Shown piece after piece: positions 1-7,542 of a stretch of 16,675 bases of DNA. The notes beneath the pieces are model-generated. The model made no database searches and was not told the origin of the DNA. It saw only the letters and a list, made by a program, of their open reading frames with translations. The DNA is from CALLPQ01 sp964421675. Lineage in GTDB: Bacteria > Pseudomonadota > Alphaproteobacteria > Caulobacterales > Parvularculaceae. The stretch lies in assembly GCA_964421675.1 (NCBI GenBank), contig CAYQXV010000052.1, forward strand, positions 1-16,675. Direction: 5' to 3'. The position numbers and the translations under genes are program-made. Numbering within the stretch: the first letter of the stretch is position 1; each line of letters begins with the position of its first letter.

Positions 1-78
1 TACCTATGGCTTTTAATAGGCCGCAATCGCGCAAATGCCGATTAGAGTTAAATCTAAAGGACATTTCGTAGAGCAATG

Positions 79-105
79 ACGATAAGTACAAAAACAGCTT
101 ATCGT
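79..105. promoter_or_regulatory. Inverted repeat, candidate operator upstream of the E1/E2 operon
   Basis: A perfect inverted repeat with 8-bp arms, ACGATAAG (79-86) and CTTATCGT (98-105), is separated by 11 bases, so the arm centres lie 19 bp apart, close to two helical turns. The repeat ends where the -35 box of the promoter at 124-129 would lie, and its centre falls near -44 from the expected start. That is a normal place for an activator site. A transcription terminator is less likely because the stem is AT-rich and no T run follows on the plus strand. The regulator is unknown. Confidence 0.45.
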
Positions 106-129
106 GACGGCGAAAATCCCGCCTATAAT
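99..129 (+). promoter_or_regulatory. Candidate promoter of the 2-oxoacid dehydrogenase operon
   Basis: A perfect TATAAT -10 hexamer lies at 124-129, 46 bases before the chosen E1 alpha start. No good TTGACA-like -35 box stands 16-18 bp upstream (the hexamers there are close to ATCGTG). This fits a promoter that needs an activator bound at the adjacent inverted repeat. The predicted transcript would start near 136 and have a leader of about 40 bases. Confidence 0.4.
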
Positions 130-175
130 GCTTTTGTCCGGCTTTTCGAGACTGGCCAGTTTGAAGGAACACCAC

Positions 176-1147
176 ATGCAACTTGATCGGGACGCATTAA
201 CAAGAGCGTACAAACAAATGTGCACAATCCGGCAATTTGAAGATCGATTACACGAGGAAATCAAAACAGGCGAAATCGCCGGTTTCACGCACCTTTATGC
301 GGGCCAGGAAGCGGTCGCTGTCGGCATTTGCGAATTACTCGATAATAATGACAGGATTGTCTCCACCCATCGCGGCCATGGCCACTGCCTTGCCAAAGGA
401 TGCGATGTGAATGGCATGATGAAAGAAATTTACGGCCGTGCCGATGGCCTGTGTAAGGGCAAAGGCGGGTCCATGCACATTGCCGATATCGACAAAGGCA
501 TGCTCGGCGCGAACGGTATTGTCGGCGGTGGAGCGCCGATTGCGGTGGGCGCGGCATTGGCGTCGAAACTCGATGGCAAGGGCGCTGTTTCGATTGCCTT
601 TTCTGGCGATGGTGCGTGCAATCAAGGCACCACATTTGAGGCCATGAATTTTGCTGTTGTCACGAAAGCGCCCGCGATTTTTGTTTTTGAAAACAACCAC
701 TATTCCGAAAATACTGGCGATAGTTACGCCGTTGGCACCAGCAATGATATTGCCAGCCGCGCCGAATCCTTCGGCATGAAAGTGTGGCGCGCTGACGGAT
801 CAAATTTCTTCGACGTTTTTGAAACCATGCGAGAGGTGCTGGAATATGTGCGCGCCGGCAATGGTCCTGCCGCTGCGGAGTTTGATACGGAACGGTTTTA
901 TGGTCACTTTGAAGGCGACCCCCAACGCTATCGCGGCGAGAATGAATTAGAGCGAATCCGCGAAGAGCGTGATCCATTGAAAATGTTTCGGGCTCAGGTT
1001 GTGAAATCGAAACAATTAACCGGCAAAGACCTCGATTCAATCGAAGCCGACGTTAAAGATATTATTGACAATGCAGTCGACGGTGCGCGCAAAGCGCCGA
1101 GACCATCGCCAACCGAGGTGTTGGATGATGTCTACGCAACCTATTAA
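176..1147 (+). CDS. Thiamine diphosphate-dependent 2-oxoacid (acetoin/pyruvate-type) dehydrogenase E1 alpha subunit
   Basis: This 323-residue protein is the alpha half of the E1 heterotetramer that decarboxylates a 2-oxoacid, or cleaves acetoin, on thiamine diphosphate. The thiamine/Mg motif is clear: GDG at residues 144-146 and the closing NN at 173-174 of FENN, with HRGHGH at 65-70 and an active-site-loop histidine in YGHFEGD near 244. Length and motifs fit the short AcoA/PdhA group. The frame is open from 104, but ATG 176 is chosen because GAAGGA (163-168) lies 7 bases upstream and the family's conserved N-terminus (LTRAYKQMCTIRQFEDRL) starts just after it. The E1 beta gene follows after 12 bases and the E2 gene after that, so the three are co-transcribed. 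Acetoin, pyruvate and branched-chain 2-oxoacids cannot be told apart from sequence alone. The lipoyl-domain style of the downstream E2 leans towards acetoin type. Confidence 0.88.
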   Translation: MQLDRDALTRAYKQMCTIRQFEDRLHEEIKTGEIAGFTHLYAGQEAVAVGICELLDNNDRIVSTHRGHGHCLAKGCDVNGMMKEIYGRADGLCKGKGGSMHIADIDKGMLGANGIVGGGAPIAVGAALASKLDGKGAVSIAFSGDGACNQGTTFEAMNFAVVTKAPAIFVFENNHYSENTGDSYAVGTSNDIASRAESFGMKVWRADGSNFFDVFETMREVLEYVRAGNGPAAAEFDTERFYGHFEGDPQRYRGENELERIREERDPLKMFRAQVVKSKQLTGKDLDSIEADVKDIIDNAVDGARKAPRPSPTEVLDDVYATY

Positions 1148-1159
1148 GGAGAGCACTCT

Positions 1160-2185
1160 GTGGCTGAAATGATGCTTCGCGAAGCGATTTTGCAAACAAT
1201 TCATGACGAAATGGAACGCAATGACGATGTTGTTGTTCTCGGGGAAGATATTGTCGGCGGCATGGGGACCGAAGGGGGACCGGAATCCACCGGCGGTATA
1301 TGGGGCACGTCTGTCGGGCTCTTTGATAAGTTTGGCGCAGACCGGGTTATTGATACGCCGATTTCAGAATCGGCGATTGTCGGGGCCGCATCGGGCCTTG
1401 CCCTATCAGGCAAGCGGCCCATTGCAGAAATAATGTTTGCGGATTTTGTCGGTGTTTGTCTTGATCAACTCTGGAACCAGATGGCAAAATTTCGCTACAT
1501 GTTTGGCGGCAAAACAAATTGTCCCGCCATTATTCGCATGTCTTATGGCGCCGGTTTAAACGCAGCTGCACAGCACAGCCAAGCTGTATATCCTATGCTA
1601 ACATCCCTGCCCGGCTTAAAAGTTGCGATGCCAACAACACCTGCTGATGCCAAAGGGTTATTGACAACGGCCTTACGGGGAGACGATCCTGTCATCTTTA
1701 TGGAACACAAAGCCCTTTACGCCTCAAAAGGAGAAGTGCCGGACGGCGACTATCTTATTGAGTTCGCGGACGCTCGCCTTATGCGCTCTGGCGAGCATGC
1801 GACGATTGTGACTTGCGGTTTTATGACCGTCTTTGCCGCCGCCGCCGCAGACGCTTTAGCGAAAGAAGGCATTAGCTGCGATGTTATTGATTTAAGAACC
1901 ACAAGCCCTATCGACGAGGAAGCCATTCTTGACTCCGTCGAAAATACTGGCCGCTTGATTGTTGTTGATGAAAGCCCGCCACGGTGCTCGCTTGCCGCCG
2001 ATATTGCTTCAATCGTCAGTCAAAAAGCATTTTCGAGCCTGAAAGCGCCGCCCGCCCTTGTAACTGCGCCGCATTCACCGGTTCCGTTCGCAAAAGAGCT
2101 GGAGCAGGCCTATCTTCCGAACCCGGATAAAATAATTGCCGCCGTTCATCAAACTCTCAACTATCGCAAAGAGGCATTTGTATAA
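1160..2185 (+). CDS. 2-oxoacid (acetoin/pyruvate-type) dehydrogenase E1 beta subunit
   Basis: The 341-residue beta subunit pairs with the preceding gene product to form the E1 component. Visible family features are LGEDI at 27-31, the thiamine-activating glutamate in TPISESAIVG (Glu70), the HSQ active-site segment at 139-141, DLRTTSPID at 244-252 and VDESPP at 269-274, in the usual order for transketolase-like beta subunits. The start is GTG at 1160, supported by AAGGAG at 1146-1151 with 8 bases spacing; in-frame ATGs at 1169 and 1172 are less well placed. The stop codon overlaps the next start by one base (TAATG), which suggests translational coupling with E2. A short GCC-rich run near 1835-1849 encodes five alanines and is unremarkable. 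Confidence 0.9.
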   Translation: MAEMMLREAILQTIHDEMERNDDVVVLGEDIVGGMGTEGGPESTGGIWGTSVGLFDKFGADRVIDTPISESAIVGAASGLALSGKRPIAEIMFADFVGVCLDQLWNQMAKFRYMFGGKTNCPAIIRMSYGAGLNAAAQHSQAVYPMLTSLPGLKVAMPTTPADAKGLLTTALRGDDPVIFMEHKALYASKGEVPDGDYLIEFADARLMRSGEHATIVTCGFMTVFAAAAADALAKEGISCDVIDLRTTSPIDEEAILDSVENTGRLIVVDESPPRCSLAADIASIVSQKAFSSLKAPPALVTAPHSPVPFAKELEQAYLPNPDKIIAAVHQTLNYRKEAFV

Positions 2186-3594
2186 TGACGTTACGCGCAT
2201 TTACCATGCCCAAATGGGGTATCGAGATGCAAGAAGGCACGCTGGCCGAATGGCTGATCGGTGAGGGAGATCGTGTTGATAAAGGTCAACTGATTGCCCT
2301 TGTCGAGACAGACAAAATCACCAATGAAGTCGAAGCACCCGAAGACGGTATTCTCTATAAAATCGTCGCTCCGCAGGGCGAGACGCGCACTGTTGGCGAA
2401 TTACTGGCTGTTTTCGGAGAGGCCGGCCAACCAGATACCGCAATTGATGAGTTTCTTGCCAACTTTAAGGCCGCGGATACATCTATGGCGGCGGGTAAAG
2501 CTGCCTCGGGCGCAAAACAGACCGATAACACAGCCCAACCCAGCGCCTCCAGTGCCAGTGCTCCTATTCCTGATGGCGTCGCGATTAGCCCGAAAGCACG
2601 CGCGCTGGCCGAGAGCCTGAACCTTGATATCTCCACCCTTTCAGGGAGCGGGCAAAAGGGAAGACTAACCGTTCAAGATATTGAGCAAGCTGTTAACCCG
2701 GCTGCGCCTTCCCTGAGCGATGGCGCGCCCGTCGACATTTCTGTTCTGACGAATGAGTTCGATAAATTCTACGCCTCTCCGCTGGCAAAGCGATTGGCAA
2801 AGGTCCACGGCATCGATCTTGGTGATGTACGCGGCACGGGACCACGTGGCCGAATTTCCAAAACCGACGTCTTGAACAAAGCTGGCATATCGCCCGCGGA
2901 AATATCGACCTCCGACGAGCCGGAAATTTTACCCATGTCGTCTATGCGCAAAACAATTGCGCGCCGCTTGACCCAAGCGAAAACGACGATCCCACATTTT
3001 TACCTGCGCTCGCAGGCGTGTCTGGATCCCCTGCTTGAGGCTAAAAAAATTAGCTCCGCTGCTGCGGGTGTGAAGCTCTCGGTCAATGATTTTCTATTAA
3101 AAGCGCTTGCAACATCGTTGATGAACCACCGCGATATGAACGTTCACGTTCATGATGGTGAAATTCACCGGTTTTCGGCCGCCAATATTGCGATTGCGGT
3201 TGCATCAGATAAAGGGCTAACGACGCCTGTATTGAAAAATGCACAAGACCTCTCAATTACCGAATTAAGTGAAGCATCGTCGGCACTCATTGACCGTGCC
3301 CGCACATCGCGGTTAACGAGAGAAGACCTTGAAGGGGGAACTTTCACTCTTTCAAACCTTGGCATGTTTGACATTGACCAGTTCGACGCAATCATAAATC
3401 CACCGCAAGGGGCGATTTTAGCTGTTGGAACAAGTCGGCGCGTCTGGACCGAACAGGCAAATGGTGAAGGTGCATTTGCAACGATGATTCAGCTGTCTCT
3501 GTCTTGCGATCATCGCGCCATTGATGGTGCGACCGGCGCACAGTTTTTAGCGTCTTTGAAATCAAATATTGAAAATCCGGCCGAACTTTTCTAA
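2185..3594 (+). CDS. Dihydrolipoamide acyltransferase (E2) of the 2-oxoacid dehydrogenase complex, with two E3-binding domains
   Basis: This 469-residue E2 core protein moves the acyl group from E1 to CoA. Residues 1-80 form one lipoyl domain with the lipoylated lysine in ETDK (Lys44) and a MPKWG start typical of acetoin-type E2. An Ala/Ser-rich linker (about 85-130) follows. Two peripheral-subunit-binding domains come next: about 133-170 (ISPKARALAE, ending GQKGRLTVQDI) and about 197-233 (ASPLAKRLAK, ending GPRGRISKTDV). The catalytic domain runs from about 246 to the end and carries DHRAIDG with His443 and Asp447. Most E2 proteins have a single E3-binding domain, so the tandem pair is unusual. 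The ATG overlaps the E1 beta stop by one base. No dihydrolipoamide dehydrogenase (E3) gene is in the window, so E3 must be encoded elsewhere. The acyl substrate is not determined. Confidence 0.9.
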   Translation: MTLRAFTMPKWGIEMQEGTLAEWLIGEGDRVDKGQLIALVETDKITNEVEAPEDGILYKIVAPQGETRTVGELLAVFGEAGQPDTAIDEFLANFKAADTSMAAGKAASGAKQTDNTAQPSASSASAPIPDGVAISPKARALAESLNLDISTLSGSGQKGRLTVQDIEQAVNPAAPSLSDGAPVDISVLTNEFDKFYASPLAKRLAKVHGIDLGDVRGTGPRGRISKTDVLNKAGISPAEISTSDEPEILPMSSMRKTIARRLTQAKTTIPHFYLRSQACLDPLLEAKKISSAAAGVKLSVNDFLLKALATSLMNHRDMNVHVHDGEIHRFSAANIAIAVASDKGLTTPVLKNAQDLSITELSEASSALIDRARTSRLTREDLEGGTFTLSNLGMFDIDQFDAIINPPQGAILAVGTSRRVWTEQANGEGAFATMIQLSLSCDHRAIDGATGAQFLASLKSNIENPAELF

Positions 3595-3606
3595 CGCGCG
3601 GCCTTA

Positions 3607-3650
3607 CTCAAATTTTAAAATCTGAGGTGCAATGCATGCTCGCTCAGTTT
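3607..3650. terminator. Palindromes between convergent operons, possible terminator
   Basis: The 66-base gap between the convergent E2 and esterase genes holds a 20-bp near-perfect palindrome (CTCAAATTTT paired with AAAATCTGAG at 3607-3626, one mismatch). A second possible hairpin overlaps it: CTGAG (3622-3626) with CTCAG (3643-3647), followed by TTT. The position between two gene ends makes a terminator plausible, but the stems are AT-rich or short and there is no long T run. Confidence 0.3.
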
Positions 3651-3660
3651 ACGCGTCTGA

Positions 3661-4599
3661 TTATAGAGAAAACTGCTGCAGTGCATCGCGCTGATGAGCG
3701 ATCGCACGAAGACTGGTTTTCGCCATTGGTGACATGACATCAAAGCCATGCGGGGCACCGGGGTAAATTGCCAGTTCCGCGCTGACATCAGCGCCCATCA
3801 AAGCTTGTGCATATTGAATAGTAGCGTCTCTAAAAAGATCCAACCCTCCGCACATTAAATAGGCCGGCGGTAACCCTGAAAAGGACTGCGCGCGCAGAGC
3901 GGCAGCATAGGGTGATGGATTGGGTGTTTCGGCATAAAGGCTCCAGGCAGTCCGGTTGTGGTCTTGAGACCATGCCCACTCTGGAAACTTTAGCGCTGAT
4001 AGCGACGTCTCGATTTTATCGTCGACCATAGGTGAGAGAAGGAACTGTCCCCTCACCGGCACATTCGATCGATCCCGGTTCATCAATGCCGCGCACGCCG
4101 CAACACCAGCACCGCCGCTAACCCCGCCCAACACCAAACCATCTCTATCAATTTGAAATTTGTCTGCATTAGCGTGGAGATATTCTAAAACAGCACATGC
4201 ATCCCGCGCCGCTGCCGGGGCACGGTGCTCTGGTGCCAACCTATATTCCACAGAAATAACGGTCATTATATCTGTATACCGATATATTTGCGGATCAGCG
4301 ACACTGCCCATGACGCAGCCCCCACCATGTAACCAAATCAGCGTGGATTGCGGCGAAGAAGCATTGGTTTGGCGATAGATGCGAATGCGGATATCTGGGT
4401 CGCCTTCAAGGCCGGGCACATGGGTCTCGTCGATAGTGCCATCAAAAGCACCATTCATGCTTTCGGCAACCTCATTCAATTGTAGCAAGAGAGAGCGTGC
4501 GGCTGGAATATCGGTTAATACCAGAGAAAATAATGTCCCCAAAACTTCCGGGGCTGCTGGCATCAATTCTGGATCAAGATAGTCCTCAAATGTCCTCAT
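3661..4599 (-). CDS. HSL-family (family IV) alpha/beta-hydrolase, esterase or lactonase
   Basis: A hydrolase of about 312 residues with the bacterial hormone-sensitive-lipase layout. From ATG 4599, the oxyanion-hole HGGG is at residues 91-94, followed by the conserved VEYRLAPEH segment (about 117-125). The nucleophile elbow is GVSGG (Ser161), the acid is in GGLDLFRD (Asp254), and the histidine is in PHGFD (His284). The elbow normally reads GDSAGG in this family, so the Asp-to-Val and Ala-to-Gly changes are noteworthy, although GxSxG itself is intact. Start choice: ATG 4599 has GAAGGGA about 7 bases upstream. In-frame GTG 4620 and ATG 4617 overlap the stop of the preceding gene (GTGATG) but lack a ribosome site. 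It is the last gene of the minus-strand operon. A carboxylic ester, lactone or possibly CoA-thioester substrate is an inference from context. There is no signal peptide, so it is probably cytoplasmic. Confidence 0.85.
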   Translation of the reverse strand: MRTFEDYLDPELMPAAPEVLGTLFSLVLTDIPAARSLLLQLNEVAESMNGAFDGTIDETHVPGLEGDPDIRIRIYRQTNASSPQSTLIWLHGGGCVMGSVADPQIYRYTDIMTVISVEYRLAPEHRAPAAARDACAVLEYLHANADKFQIDRDGLVLGGVSGGAGVAACAALMNRDRSNVPVRGQFLLSPMVDDKIETSLSALKFPEWAWSQDHNRTAWSLYAETPNPSPYAAALRAQSFSGLPPAYLMCGGLDLFRDATIQYAQALMGADVSAELAIYPGAPHGFDVMSPMAKTSLRAIAHQRDALQQFSL

Positions 4600-4616
4600 C
4601 TTGGATCCCTTCCCCA

Positions 4617-6689
4617 TCACCCGATAGCATATTCGCTTAGCTTCCCGCCACTTTCGGCCATCTCAATCAGGAATGGTGATGGTGTAAACTCATCCCCAAA
4701 ACGGGATTCAAATTCGCGCAATTTTGCGACAATCTTATCAAGCCCAACACTATCAGCCCAAAACATGGGGCCGCCCCGATATACCGGCCAATTATATCCC
4801 TTTATGCAAGCAATATCGATATCGGAACCGCGAAGCGCGATACCTTCCGCGAGAACCTTGGTTGCTTCATTGATAATAGGATAGGTTAGTCGCTCCAATA
4901 TTTCCTGGCGATCCGCATCAATTTGCTCAACACCTTTTTCTTCAGCAAGATTGCGGATGACCTTCATGGCCACAGGAGATAGTGTGCGATTTCTTTGATC
5001 ATCATAATCATAAATACCGCCATTTTTCTTTTGCCCGAGTCGGTCAATGGCAACTAACTCTGACATGATTGTTTTTTCGGTTTGCAACCGGGTGATTACA
5101 TCAAGGCCAACAAGGTCCAAAACCTGAAACGGTCCCATCGCAAAGCCATAATCGTAGATAACGCTGTCCATAAGTTCAGGCGACACCCCTTGCAGGGCCA
5201 AATTCGAGGAATGGGTTCGGCGCACAGACATAATGCGGTTGGCAATAAAACCAAAACACACGCGCGATAGAACCGGCGTTTTCCGAATTTTCTTGGCGAG
5301 TTTCATCGATGTATTGATGACATCAATTGAGGTTTTTTCCCCGCGGATAACTTCTAATAGAGGCATTACATTTGCCGGTGAAAAGAAGTGAAGACCGATC
5401 ACATCTTGCGGGCGCTTTGTTACGCCCGCAATTTCATCAATGTCAAGATAAGAGGTATTGGTTGCGAGTATTGCGCCCAGTTTAACAATTGCATCAAGCT
5501 GCGTAAAAACATCGCGCTTAATTTCCATGGTTTCGAATACCGCTTCAATCACCAGATCAACATTTGCAATTGACGTCATATCAGTTGACGGCGTGATCAG
5601 GTTCATTCGCGTTTCAACATCTTGCGATGAAATTCGCCCCTTTTTTGCCGTGCGTTCATAGTTTTTACGGATCACCGACAGTCCCCGGTCAAGGGCTTCT
5701 TGTGATTGCTCTACTAAGGTGACGGGCACACCAATATTGAGGAAGTTCATGGTAATGCCGCCGCCCATCGTGCCAGCACCAATCACGCCGACACTCTCAA
5801 TAGAACGTATCGGTGTTTTTGATGGCACATCGGGAATTTTCGACGTTTGACGCTCAGCGAAAAATGCATAGCGCTGCGCTGCAGCCTCTATTGTGGGTTG
5901 AATTTCCATGAACAGCCTACGCTCAGCTTTCAACCCGTCGTCAAATGGCAACTCGACTGCAGCCTGGATTGCTTGAATAATTCTTTCCGGCGCCTTGAAG
6001 CCTCTGAATTTCGCAGCATTTTTTTTCCGAAACTCATCGAAAACTTCAGACTCGCCTTTATAAGCAGCAATCTTATCCGTGCGATCGCGTATACGGGGGG
6101 CGGGTTCACCAGCCTCAACTATTGTCCGCGCAAACGATATCGCCTCGTCGCGTAACGTGGCCTCCTGCGTAAGGCTATCAATAATGCCATATTCGAGGGC
6201 CTTTGTTGCACCGATATGCTTACCGCTCGTAATCATGTCGAGTGCAATCGGAACCCCGACAACCCGTGGCAAACGCTGGGTTCCGCCCGCACCGGGGAGA
6301 ATGCCTAAATTCACCTCTGGCAACCCTACCTTGGCGGACGGTGTTGCCACACGGTAATTGCAACACAATGCCAACTCTAAACCGCCGCCAAGCGCGGTAC
6401 CATGGATTGCGGCGATCGTTGGCTTTTTGCTTTCATCAAGCGCCCTTACAACATCCCCTAACATGGGAGATTGCGGCGGCTTACCAAACTCACGGATATC
6501 TGCGCCCGCAAAAAAGGTACGTCCTTCACACATAACGACAATGGCTTTGACCTTAGGATCATCAAGCGCTTTTTCTAAGCCCTTAATAATTGACGTTCGC
6601 ACGTCAATTCCCAATGCATTCACTGGCGGGGAGTCTATTGTTAAAACCGCAATCGCATCTTGTGTTTCTAAACGCATGACATCAGACAT
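4617..6689 (-). CDS. Bifunctional enoyl-CoA hydratase / 3-hydroxyacyl-CoA dehydrogenase (FadJ/FadB-type multifunctional enzyme)
   Basis: This 690-residue enzyme hydrates 2-enoyl-CoA and then oxidises the L-3-hydroxyacyl-CoA with NAD, the two middle steps of beta-oxidation. The crotonase half (about 1-190) has both catalytic glutamates, Glu105 in GGGLELAL and Glu125 in GLPEVNLG, and the oxyanion segment FFAGADI. The dehydrogenase half starts near 297 with the NAD loop GAGTMGGG (304-311). It has catalytic His434 in GLHFFSP with Glu446 downstream, then two C-terminal 3HCDH domains (about 477-570 and 600-690). Length and order match FadJ and peroxisomal MFE1 proteins. ATG 6689 has AAAGGG 7 bases upstream. 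It lies 21 bases after the HSD10-like gene, and its stop overlaps in-frame alternative starts of the esterase. The partner thiolase (FadI/FadA) that usually sits next to such a gene is absent here. Confidence 0.92.
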   Translation of the reverse strand: MSDVMRLETQDAIAVLTIDSPPVNALGIDVRTSIIKGLEKALDDPKVKAIVVMCEGRTFFAGADIREFGKPPQSPMLGDVVRALDESKKPTIAAIHGTALGGGLELALCCNYRVATPSAKVGLPEVNLGILPGAGGTQRLPRVVGVPIALDMITSGKHIGATKALEYGIIDSLTQEATLRDEAISFARTIVEAGEPAPRIRDRTDKIAAYKGESEVFDEFRKKNAAKFRGFKAPERIIQAIQAAVELPFDDGLKAERRLFMEIQPTIEAAAQRYAFFAERQTSKIPDVPSKTPIRSIESVGVIGAGTMGGGITMNFLNIGVPVTLVEQSQEALDRGLSVIRKNYERTAKKGRISSQDVETRMNLITPSTDMTSIANVDLVIEAVFETMEIKRDVFTQLDAIVKLGAILATNTSYLDIDEIAGVTKRPQDVIGLHFFSPANVMPLLEVIRGEKTSIDVINTSMKLAKKIRKTPVLSRVCFGFIANRIMSVRRTHSSNLALQGVSPELMDSVIYDYGFAMGPFQVLDLVGLDVITRLQTEKTIMSELVAIDRLGQKKNGGIYDYDDQRNRTLSPVAMKVIRNLAEEKGVEQIDADRQEILERLTYPIINEATKVLAEGIALRGSDIDIACIKGYNWPVYRGGPMFWADSVGLDKIVAKLREFESRFGDEFTPSPFLIEMAESGGKLSEYAIG

Positions 6690-6710
6690 GAATATACCCT
6701 TTATATTATC

Positions 6711-7508
6711 CTACCGCGGCGGCATTCGCGTGCCGCCATCCAGGCGAATGGTTTGACCATTAAAATACCCATTCCTAATCAATGTCGCCACGAGATCCGC
6801 GAACTCTTCGGGCGCACCAAGGCGCTTAGGAAAAAGGGTCGCCGCCTTTAAACCGTTCACAACTTTTTCGGGAGCGCGCTCAAGCGGCGGCGTCAAGAAA
6901 ACACCGGGAAGAATTGTATTAATGCGAATTCCTTCTTTGGCAAGGTCGCGCGCAATCGTCAATGTCATGCCCGCAATCCCTGCTTTCGCGGCCGAATAAG
7001 CAACTTGCCCAACCTGCCCTTCTTGCGCCGCGATAGATGCTGTGTTGGTGATAACACCGCGCTCGCCCTCGCTCAATGGTTCCAGCGACATCATACCCGC
7101 TGATGCCATCGCCGTGCATCGAAAAGTCGCCACAAGGTTCAAATTCACAATAGTTTCGAATGCTGCAATGTCATGATGATTAATCTGCCCCGTATTTCGA
7201 TCACGCGAGGCAGTCTTCATGGCCGAGCCTTTTCCGGCGCAATTAACGAATATACGCTCTTGCCCATGCGCTGCACGGGCCTTTGCAAATCCTTTTTCCA
7301 CGTCATCAGTAGACGTTACATCAACTTTACAAAAAACACCGCCCAGCTGTTCGGCCGCGCCGCGGCCTGCCTCTTCATTAAGGTCGAATATCGCAACCTT
7401 AATTCCATCTTTCGATAATTGTTTTGCGGTTGCAAACCCAAGCCCAGATGCCCCGCCTGTGATTATCGCCGCTTCGCCTGCATAATTTCTCAATGCGCTA
7501 GACTCCAT
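6711..7508 (-). CDS. HSD10-like short-chain dehydrogenase, 3-hydroxyacyl-CoA (or 3-hydroxy-2-methylacyl-CoA) dehydrogenase
   Basis: A classical SDR of 265-266 residues. Numbering from the upstream ATG 7511: the nucleotide loop TGGASGLG is at 18-25, an acidic Asp43 after beta-2 predicts NAD rather than NADP, and NCAG is at 90-93. The catalytic Ser159, Tyr172 and Lys176 lie in the segment NTASIAAQEGQVGQVAYSAAK. That segment, the following MTLTIARDLA and the C-terminal FNGQTIRLDGGTRMPP closely resemble mammalian type 10 hydroxysteroid/3-hydroxyacyl-CoA dehydrogenase (HSD10, MHBD), known to act on 2-methyl-3-hydroxybutyryl-CoA and on steroids. ATG 7508 is preferred because GAGG lies 7 bases upstream, but 7511 is possible. 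It sits in the minus-strand beta-oxidation operon beside the FadJ-like enzyme, so it probably handles a hydroxyacyl-CoA that the bifunctional enzyme cannot. The steroid option is an inference only. Confidence 0.87.
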   Translation of the reverse strand: MESSALRNYAGEAAIITGGASGLGFATAKQLSKDGIKVAIFDLNEEAGRGAAEQLGGVFCKVDVTSTDDVEKGFAKARAAHGQERIFVNCAGKGSAMKTASRDRNTGQINHHDIAAFETIVNLNLVATFRCTAMASAGMMSLEPLSEGERGVITNTASIAAQEGQVGQVAYSAAKAGIAGMTLTIARDLAKEGIRINTILPGVFLTPPLERAPEKVVNGLKAATLFPKRLGAPEEFADLVATLIRNGYFNGQTIRLDGGTRMPPR

Positions 7509-7542
7509 CATTCCACCTCATACTATAAACAGCGATGTACGC

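Noticed and set aside
1..75. Possible tail of an upstream gene (frames open from base 1 to the stops at 43-45 and 69-71)
   Set aside because: Only 14-22 codons are visible and nothing in them is recognisable, so a gene end cannot be claimed.
104..175. Upstream ATG at 104 as the E1 alpha start
   Set aside because: It would lie before the TATAAT box and adds 24 residues not typical of the family, while ATG 176 has a clear ribosome site.
13..288. 91-codon minus-strand frame at the left edge
   Set aside because: It overlaps the start of E1 alpha antisense, has no ribosome site and resembles no family; the coding evidence is for the plus strand.
285..700. Antisense frames of 116-121 codons within E1 alpha
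   Set aside because: They are shadows of the strongly conserved E1 alpha gene, with low-complexity Arg/Cys-rich translations.
1835..1849. GCC triplet run in the E1 beta gene
   Set aside because: It is a short alanine run in a coding helix, too short to be a meaningful repeat.
5388..6756. Several plus-strand frames (60-132 codons) antisense to the FadJ-like gene
   Set aside because: No ribosome sites, no domain signatures, and the opposite frame encodes an intact multifunctional enzyme.
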